DNA of 64,000 bases from DASUBN01 sp035465695. Lineage in GTDB: Bacteria; Pseudomonadota; Gammaproteobacteria; Natronospirales; REEB76. Below are positions 58,874 to 64,000 of the stretch, piece by piece. The translations under genes were made by a program, and so were the position numbers. Location of the stretch: positions 1 through 64,000 of the forward strand of contig DATIVR010000057.1 in assembly GCA_035465695.1 (NCBI GenBank), in the 5' to 3' direction. The number at the start of each line of letters is the position of its first letter. Positions within the stretch are counted from its first letter, which is position 1. A model generated the notes under the pieces. It was given only the letters and a program-made list of their open reading frames with translations, was not told the origin of the DNA and did not search any database.

Positions 58874-60292
58874 ATGCACGTGAGCGTTCCGCAATTCGAC
58901 CGGGTCCGGGTCTTGGTAGCGGGTGACGTGATGCTGGACCGTTATTGGTTCGGTCCCACCCAGCGCATCTCCCCCGAGGCCCCGGTGCCGGTGGTGCATG
59001 TCCGTGATACCGAGGAGCGACCCGGCGGTGCGGGCAACGTCGCCGTCAACCTGGCCAGCCTCGGGGTGCATTGCACGGTGCTCGGCATCACCGGTGATGA
59101 CGCCATTGCGGACAGCCTTGCCGCCGCCATGCAGAAGCGCGGCGTGCAGTGCAGGTTCAACCGCGTGCCTGCCGCCGCGACCATCACCAAGCTGCGGGTG
59201 CTGTCCCGACACCAGCAGCTCATCCGCCTGGATTTCGAGGAGAACTTCGGCAGTTTTCAGGGTGCGCCGCTCCTGCCGTTGTTCAAGCCGGAGCTCAAGG
59301 ACACGGACGTGGTGATCCTCTCCGACTACGGCAAGGGCAGCCTGGCCTCGGTGCAGGAACTCATCACTGCGGCCCGTGCCGCCGGCAAGCGCGTGCTGGT
59401 GGATCCCAAGGGGCGCGACTTCAGCAAATACAAGGGCGCGAGCCTCATCACACCGAATTTGGGCGAGCTGGAAGCCGTGGTGGGCGAATGCCCGGACGAG
59501 AAGACCATAGTCACCAAGGGCGAGAGACTCCGGGACGAACTGGGCCTCGAAGCCCTGCTGGTGACCCGCAGCGAACATGGCATGACCCTGCTCGAGCGCG
59601 GGCGAGCGCCCGTGCACCTGCCTACCCAGGCCTTGGAAGTCTCGGACGTGACCGGCGCCGGCGACACCGTGATCGCTACGCTGGCGGCAGGGCTCGGCGC
59701 CGGACTGGATTTCGCCTCGGCTGCAGCGCTCTCCAACCTGGCGGCGGGCCTGGTGGTGGCCAAGCTGGGTGCCGCCACTGTGACGCCGGCGGAACTGCGC
59801 TTGGCGGCCCATAGCCGTAGCGGCAGCGGTGCCATGGACGAGGCGGCGGTGTTGGACGCCGTGGCGCATGCCCGCAGCCAGGGCGAGCGGATCATCATGA
59901 CCAACGGCGTGTTCGACATCCTGCATGCCGGCCACGTGAGTTATCTCGAGCAAGCCAAGCGGCTCGGGGATCGGCTCATCGTGGCGGTGAACGACGATGC
60001 CTCCGTGAAGCGCCTGAAAGGCGCGGCGCGGCCTGTGAACAACCTGGTCAACCGCATGACGGTGCTGGCCGCCCTCTCTTGCGTGGATTGGGTGGTGCCT
60101 TTTTCCGAAGACACCCCCGAGCGCCTCATCTGCAGGGTATTGCCGGACGTGCTGGTCAAGGGGGGCGACTACAAGGCCCAAGACGTGGCGGGGTACAAGT
60201 GCGTCACGGCCAACGGCGGGGAGGTTAGGATCCTGCCGTTCGTGGATGGCCTCTCGACGACCAAGACCATCGAAGCGCTGAAGAAGGCCTGA
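58874..60292 (+). CDS. hldE: Bifunctional heptose-7-phosphate kinase / heptose-1-phosphate adenylyltransferase
   Basis: 472 residues, full-length HldE (RfaE). The N-terminal PfkB/ribokinase domain has 'VLVAGDVMLDRYWFGPTQRISPEAPVP' (about residues 14-40) and the catalytic 'VSDVTGAGDTVIATLA'. The C-terminal nucleotidyltransferase domain has 'MTNGVFDILHAGHVSYLEQAKRLGD', with HxGH. It phosphorylates heptose-7-phosphate at O-1 and then adenylates to ADP-D,D-heptose, the precursor used by heptosyltransferases such as the GT9 protein encoded at 54695-55774. It is followed seven bases later by waaA. Confidence 0.97.
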   Translation: MHVSVPQFDRVRVLVAGDVMLDRYWFGPTQRISPEAPVPVVHVRDTEERPGGAGNVAVNLASLGVHCTVLGITGDDAIADSLAAAMQKRGVQCRFNRVPAAATITKLRVLSRHQQLIRLDFEENFGSFQGAPLLPLFKPELKDTDVVILSDYGKGSLASVQELITAARAAGKRVLVDPKGRDFSKYKGASLITPNLGELEAVVGECPDEKTIVTKGERLRDELGLEALLVTRSEHGMTLLERGRAPVHLPTQALEVSDVTGAGDTVIATLAAGLGAGLDFASAAALSNLAAGLVVAKLGAATVTPAELRLAAHSRSGSGAMDEAAVLDAVAHARSQGERIIMTNGVFDILHAGHVSYLEQAKRLGDRLIVAVNDDASVKRLKGAARPVNNLVNRMTVLAALSCVDWVVPFSEDTPERLICRVLPDVLVKGGDYKAQDVAGYKCVTANGGEVRILPFVDGLSTTKTIEALKKA

Positions 60293-60299
60293 ACGCGCC

Positions 60300-61574
60300 G
60301 TGCGTTTCCTTTACACGCTGCTCCTGTTGTTGCTGCTGCCCTTCGCCTTCATCTGGTTCGCCTGGCGGGCTTACCGGCAGACCGGAAGTGCCGACAAGCT
60401 CGGGGAGCGTCTGGGCAGTTCGCCGTTCCTGCCGCAAGGCGTCGCCATCTGGGTACACGGTGCCTCGGTCGGGGAGATCCGCGCCGCGGCTCCGCTGGTG
60501 CAGACGCTGCACCGCAAGTATCCGGAACGGCCTATCTTGGTCACCACGTTCAGTGCCACCGGCCGCCGCCATGCGCGCCAGCTCTTCGGTGACAAGGTGG
60601 TGGTCCAACTCCTCCCTTACGACCTGCCGTTCTTCGTGAGCCGTTTCCTCGACACCACCAAGCCCGCGGTGGGGGTGATCATGGAGACCGAGATCTGGCC
60701 AAACCTGTATGCCGGCTGCCAGAAGCGCAGCGTTCCTATCCTCCTCGTGAGCGCGCGCATGTCGGAGCGGGCTTTCGGCCGGTACTCGGACTGGAAGTTC
60801 CGCAGCCTGATCCGCGGCGCATTGCGACGCGTGCAGCACGTGGCGGCCCAGAGCGAGGCGGACGCGGCGCGCTTCCAGTCCCTGGGTGCCGACACGGCGC
60901 GGCTCTCGGTGATGGGTAATCTCAAGTTCGACGTGCAGGCGGGCGATGAGCTTCTGGCAGCCGGCCAGGCCCTGCGTCAGAAGCTGTTCGGGAACGCGGG
61001 CGTCCTGGTGGCGGGCAGCACCCGCGAAGGCGAAGAGTCGATACTCCTGGAGGCTTTCCGCAAGCTGCTGCAGTCGCGGCCGGATACGGTGCTGGTGCTG
61101 GCACCGCGCCATCCCGAACGTGCCAATGCGGTGGCGGCGGCCATCAGCACCGCCGGTTTCAGCTTCAGGCGCCTCAGCGCCGGCGAGGCGTCTTGCAGGC
61201 CAGGCGAAATCCTGCTGGTGGATGTGCTGGGCCAGCTGATGAGGTTCTACGCCGCGGGCGACCTGGCGTTCGTAGGGGGCACCTTGGTGCCGCTGGGCGG
61301 TCACAATCTCCTGGAGCCCGCGGCCGTAGCGCTACCGGTGCTGGCGGGGCCGCACCTGGAGAACGTGAAGGATGTGGCCGAGATGCTCAAGGATGCCGGC
61401 GTGCTCACCCCGGTGACGGATGCCGAATCATTGGCTGCGGCGGCGGCCTGGCTGCTGGGCAACGCCTCCACCCGCCGCAGTATCGGCGAGATGGCTCGCG
61501 GCAAAGTCATGCAGAACCGCGGCGCGTTGGAGAAGGCTGCGGAACTGGTGAGGACTCAACTGGTCCGACGCTGA
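60300..61574 (+). CDS. waaA: Kdo transferase WaaA
   Basis: 424 residues, GTG start. A membrane anchor at residues 1-20 ('MRFLYTLLLLLLLPFAFIWF') precedes two GT-B halves: 'WVHGASVGEIRAAAPLV' with the catalytic Glu, 'METEIWPNL', 'LVSARMSERAFGRY', and C-terminal 'VGGTLVPLGGHNLLEPAA'. It adds Kdo from CMP-Kdo to lipid IVA on the cytoplasmic face. Whether it is mono- or bifunctional is not visible, though a KdkA partner hints at a single Kdo. It ends at a bidirectional terminator shared with tolC. Confidence 0.97.
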   Translation: MRFLYTLLLLLLLPFAFIWFAWRAYRQTGSADKLGERLGSSPFLPQGVAIWVHGASVGEIRAAAPLVQTLHRKYPERPILVTTFSATGRRHARQLFGDKVVVQLLPYDLPFFVSRFLDTTKPAVGVIMETEIWPNLYAGCQKRSVPILLVSARMSERAFGRYSDWKFRSLIRGALRRVQHVAAQSEADAARFQSLGADTARLSVMGNLKFDVQAGDELLAAGQALRQKLFGNAGVLVAGSTREGEESILLEAFRKLLQSRPDTVLVLAPRHPERANAVAAAISTAGFSFRRLSAGEASCRPGEILLVDVLGQLMRFYAAGDLAFVGGTLVPLGGHNLLEPAAVALPVLAGPHLENVKDVAEMLKDAGVLTPVTDAESLAAAAAWLLGNASTRRSIGEMARGKVMQNRGALEKAAELVRTQLVRR

Positions 61575-61593
61575 GTCACCTGAGCATATGTAC

Positions 61594-61629
61594 AAATGAA
61601 AACCCCGGCTCGTGCCGGGGTTTTCATTT
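61594..61629. terminator. Bidirectional terminator between waaA and tolC
   Basis: Arms 61594-61609 and 61614-61629 are perfectly complementary over sixteen pairs around a TCGT loop. GC-rich core (CCCCGGC/GCCGGGG) flanked by A4/T4 tracts gives a U-run on either strand, so it can end both convergent transcripts. Confidence 0.92.
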
Positions 61630-61640
61630 CACGTTGCCTG

Positions 61641-63188
61641 TTAGCGCTTGGGTGGAGTGTTGGCGGGCGCCGTGCCGGTGGCAGCCGCCGGGGGCATCGC
61701 TGTGCCTGCCGAGGGCATGCTGGTGGGGTTGGTGACCCCAGCAGGCGCAGCCACCGTGCTGGCGCCGGGCGCGCCCATGTCGACACTGCTGGCAGGCACG
61801 CTCATGTCAGCGGGAGCCGCGGGTACCTGCAACAGCGCGTTGACCTGCTTCACGTCGTCTTCGGTCAGGATACCGGCGGACTGTTTCAGGGTCAGCAGGT
61901 TCTCCAGATAGGTGTAACGGGCGTTGGAGAAGCTGGTCTCCGCCGTGAGCAGGTTCTGGCGGGCGGTGAGCACGTCGACGATGGTGCGGGTGCCCACTTC
62001 CATGCCGGTCTGAGTGGCGTCCATCGAGGTCTGGTTGGACTTCACGGACTGACGCAGCGAGGTGACCTGGGAGATGCCGGTGAGCACCCCGAGGTACGCG
62101 GTACGGGCCTGCTGCTCGGTCTGGCGGCTGACCAAGCTCAGGTTGGCTATAGCCGCACGGTATTGGGCCTGCGCCTGGGATACCTGCGCATTGACGCCGC
62201 CGCCGGAGAAGATCGGGAAGCTCGCGGTCAGCATCCACTGGCGCTGGCGGATGTCATAGGTGCTGAACGGATTGCCGGAGGAGTTGTCGCGACCGTAGGT
62301 GTAGCTGCCAGTGAGGGTCGGCAGTTCCTGGGCACGCTTGATGCCGATGCCGGCATCGGCCGCATCCGCTCCGGACTGTGCCGCCAGCACGTTGGGATTC
62401 TGCTTCAGGGCCTGGGTCACCCACTGCTGGGCGCTGTCCGGGTTCGGCGTACGCAGCGGCATGTCCACGCTGGGCTCCATGAGCTGGCCGACGGGCTGGC
62501 CGATGATGGTGCGCAGCTGCTCCTCGGTGGTGATGACCTGCTGCTGGGCGGCGATCAGATTGGCCACGGACTGGTCATAGGCGGCCTGGGCGTTCTCCAC
62601 GTCGGTGATGGCGCTCATGCCCACTTGGTACTTCTCGCGGGCCTGCTCCAGCTGCTTGCTGTTGGCGTCCGTGGCGGCCCGGTCCGCCTTGAGGGTGTCG
62701 CGGGCATTTAGCACGTTGAAGTAAGCAGTGGCGGTGCGCTGTATCAGGTCTTCCTGGGCGGCCGTGAACTGGGCGTCGGCCTGGGCGGCCTGGGCGTCCG
62801 CCTGGTCCATGGCTTTCCAGGAGGCCCAGTTGAAGATCGCCTGGGTCAGTTTCACTCCATACTGCGTGTCATGGCCGGGGATGGTCGCGTATTGGTTGAC
62901 GAAGACCGGCGGGGAGGTGGGCGTCGCGCCGGGCTCCGCGGTCAGCTGGGTGCCATAGGCGGTGCTGCCGCTGCGTTGGCCGTTCAGGCTGATGTTGGGC
63001 AGGTAGCCCGCACGGGCGATGGCCTTGTTTTCGGTGGTGGCCTCGTAGTTGGCCTGGGCCTGCTGGAAGGTGGGGTCGTTCTTGACCGCCAGCTGGTAGA
63101 TGTCCCACAGGTCCGCCGCTTGGGCGGCTGGGGTCGCGGCGGCGGCCAGGAAGGCGCCGATGGTCAGGGCGAGGGTCGTCTTACGCAT
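61641..63188 (-). CDS. tolC: Outer-membrane channel TolC
   Basis: 515 residues from the ATG at 63186-63188, chosen by the signal peptide 'MRKTTLALTIGAFLAAA' that ends '...AAQA'; an ATG at 63195-63197 is possible. 'ADLWDIYQLAVKNDPTFQQAQANYEATTE' (about residues 25-55) and the repeat 'AREKYQVGMSAITDVENAQAAYDQS' match TolC. The last about 60 residues are Ala/Pro/Thr-rich and low complexity. It forms the trimeric exit duct for several transporters. Expressed from its own promoter (63225-63253). It is a third TolC-superfamily protein in the window, after those at 22940 and 51085. Confidence 0.95.
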   Translation of the reverse strand: MRKTTLALTIGAFLAAAATPAAQAADLWDIYQLAVKNDPTFQQAQANYEATTENKAIARAGYLPNISLNGQRSGSTAYGTQLTAEPGATPTSPPVFVNQYATIPGHDTQYGVKLTQAIFNWASWKAMDQADAQAAQADAQFTAAQEDLIQRTATAYFNVLNARDTLKADRAATDANSKQLEQAREKYQVGMSAITDVENAQAAYDQSVANLIAAQQQVITTEEQLRTIIGQPVGQLMEPSVDMPLRTPNPDSAQQWVTQALKQNPNVLAAQSGADAADAGIGIKRAQELPTLTGSYTYGRDNSSGNPFSTYDIRQRQWMLTASFPIFSGGGVNAQVSQAQAQYRAAIANLSLVSRQTEQQARTAYLGVLTGISQVTSLRQSVKSNQTSMDATQTGMEVGTRTIVDVLTARQNLLTAETSFSNARYTYLENLLTLKQSAGILTEDDVKQVNALLQVPAAPADMSVPASSVDMGAPGASTVAAPAGVTNPTSMPSAGTAMPPAAATGTAPANTPPKR

Positions 63189-63224
63189 AGCTCCCATCCG
63201 TCCGTAAGGTAACTGTTGTAGTCA

Positions 63225-63253
63225 AATATAACACTATATCTCTTGGCTGGCAA
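63225..63253 (-). promoter_or_regulatory. Promoter for tolC
   Basis: On the minus strand TTGCCA (63248-63253), a 17-base spacer and TATATT (63225-63230): five of six matches in each element. The start point would be near 63218, leaving about 30 bases of leader to the ATG at 63188. Confidence 0.7.
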
Positions 63254-63272
63254 GGCACTTCCCGCCTTACCA

Positions 63273-63302
63273 AGCTCCCCGGCCGCTGGGCGCCGGGGAG
63301 CT
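63273..63302 (-). terminator. Terminator-like hairpin after the rhodanese gene
   Basis: AGCTCCCCGGC (63273-63283) and GCCGGGGAGCT (63292-63302) form eleven perfect pairs with an eight-base loop, fourteen bases beyond the rhodanese stop. No real T-run follows, so efficiency is uncertain, but it separates that operon from the tolC promoter. Confidence 0.55.
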
Positions 63303-63315
63303 GTCCTTAGATGGA

Positions 63316-63639
63316 TTAGTACCGCGCCAGGTTGGGCTCCAACTGGAGGGACCAGGCATCGATGCCACCCGCCAGATTCGCCACCTGGGTATAACCCCTG
63401 GAGGACAGGAACTGGGCCACCTGTTGGCTTCGGCCGCCGTGATGGCACATGACCACGTAGCGGGCGGCGGGATCCAGTTCTCCCAGGCGGCCCGGTACCT
63501 GCCCCATGGGGATGTGCCGGCTGCCTTCTACATGGACCTGCGCATACTCCCAGGGTTCCCGCACATCCAGCAGGATCGCGCCCTGTTCCGTGACGAGCGC
63601 ATGGGCGGCCGCGGGGTCGAGTTGGGGGATGCCAGTCAC
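63316..63639 (-). CDS. Single-domain rhodanese (sulfurtransferase)
   Basis: 107 residues, one rhodanese domain. 'ILLDVREPWEYAQVHVEGSRHIP' (about residues 22-44) and the active-site loop 'CHHGGRS' with Cys65, then 'VANLAGGIDAWS', are clear. It can transfer sulfane sulfur through Cys65. Small rhodaneses of this kind accompany the PCMT-like gene and tolC in gammaproteobacteria. It starts two bases after the PCMT stop, so it is co-transcribed. Confidence 0.93.
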   Translation of the reverse strand: MTGIPQLDPAAAHALVTEQGAILLDVREPWEYAQVHVEGSRHIPMGQVPGRLGELDPAARYVVMCHHGGRSQQVAQFLSSRGYTQVANLAGGIDAWSLQLEPNLARY

Positions 63640-63641
63640 GG

Positions 63642-64000
63642 TCAGAACTTGAAGCGGTTGGGTTCGGCAGCGTTCTTCAGGGCCGGCACATCGGTCTCGA
63701 ACAGGCTCACGCGGCTCCAGGCATCCTCGGCAGTGCGGGTGACCACCATGCCTTCCATCACCGGAGAGCGGCCGACGATCACGAACAGCCGGCCGCCCAC
63801 GTTGAGGCGTTCCGCGTAGGCCTCCTGGAACACGGGCAGCGATCCGGTGACGACGATCACGTCATAACGCTGCTCCAGCCAGTCCAGGCGCGTACCGTCA
63901 CGGGTCTCGAGCTTCACGTTCTTGAAGCCCAGTGCTTTCAAGGTCTTGCCGGCATCTTCGACGAAGTCGGGATGGATATCGACCGAGTGCACCTCACGGG
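63642..64000 (-). CDS. Protein-L-isoaspartate O-methyltransferase family protein, C-terminal part
   Basis: The frame is open to the last base (the codons read R-E-V-H-S-V-D-I-H), so the 5' end lies beyond 64000. 'VHSVDIHPDFVEDAGKTLKALG' and 'YDVIVVTGSLPVFQEAY' (residues as seen in this fragment) fit the second half of a class I methyltransferase of the PCMT family, followed by 'LNVGGRLFVIVGRSPVM'. Proteins of this type next to tolC often lack the full isoaspartate-repair motif, so a different methyltransferase role is possible. It is translationally close to the rhodanese gene. Confidence 0.85.
   Translation of the reverse strand, partial: REVHSVDIHPDFVEDAGKTLKALGFKNVKLETRDGTRLDWLEQRYDVIVVTGSLPVFQEAYAERLNVGGRLFVIVGRSPVMEGMVVTRTAEDAWSRVSLFETDVPALKNAAEPNRFKF

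Noticed and set aside
1..64000. tRNA, rRNA, CRISPR arrays, insertion sequences or prophage
   Set aside because: I read the gaps on both strands and found no cloverleaf, no regularly spaced repeats, no transposase or integrase and no terminal inverted repeats.

Overview
The window is chromosomal DNA of a high-GC (roughly 65%) Gram-negative bacterium. Gene content and order place it in the Gammaproteobacteria. Supporting blocks are miaB-ybeZ-ybeY-corC-lnt-leuS-lptE, holA-nadD-rsfS-rlmH, maf-rng-yhdP-nitrilase-tldD, darP/pmbA, and tolC-waaA with a kdkA-type Kdo kinase. The mix (kdkA, single-protein ManC, pcm-like/rhodanese/tolC/waaA) resembles Xanthomonadales, Nevskiales and relatives. That placement is inference, since no rRNA or tRNA gene is present. 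Coding density is very high, many genes overlap by ATGA or TGATG, and there is no gene-free stretch above 300 bases. I see no CRISPR array, insertion sequence, prophage, tRNA or rRNA.

Region 1 (1-12348) is a surface-polysaccharide cluster on the plus strand: the end of a sulfotransferase; a very large sulfotransferase-like/GT2/GT4 fusion; a GSCFA/GT2 fusion; a sugar-nucleotide epimerase; a WecA/WbpL-like initiating phosphosugar transferase; a WbpM/CapD-like 4,6-dehydratase; and AlgC plus ManC, which supply GDP-mannose. It runs by overlap into region 2 (12345-22554), the conserved miaB-ybeZ-ybeY-corC-lnt-leuS-lptE block. An O-antigen-ligase-type protein with an unusual inserted domain sits between lnt and leuS.

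Region 3 (22564-28745) is a heavy-metal RND efflux set (small His/Cys protein, outer-membrane lipoprotein, lipoprotein adaptor, CzcA-like pump). It interrupts the usual lptE-holA linkage. Region 4 (28817-45066) returns to housekeeping genes: holA, nadD, rsfS, rlmH, maf, rng, yhdP, an amidase, tldD, inverted purEK, darP, pmbA, a periplasmic isoaspartyl peptidase and a DUF1761 protein.

Region 5 (45213-54712) has a NERD-like membrane protein and a minus-strand OMF-adaptor-RND-dienelactone-hydrolase operon. An OmpR/EnvZ-type two-component pair is divergent from the operon, and a tandem 10-bp repeat lies between them. Region 6 (54695-64000) covers LPS inner core and lipid A: a GT9 heptosyltransferase, KdkA, an LpxL-like acyltransferase, HldE and WaaA. 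It also holds a FecR-domain lipoprotein with a long basic tail, TolC, a rhodanese and a PCMT-family protein that runs off the end.

Most of the window serves the cell envelope: glycan synthesis and ligation, lipoprotein and LPS maturation, and efflux. The items most worth a second look are the ligase insertion (about 18440-18924), the two multidomain glycan fusions, the metal-efflux insertion, the FecR protein with the basic tail and the NERD-like protein without its usual active-site residues.
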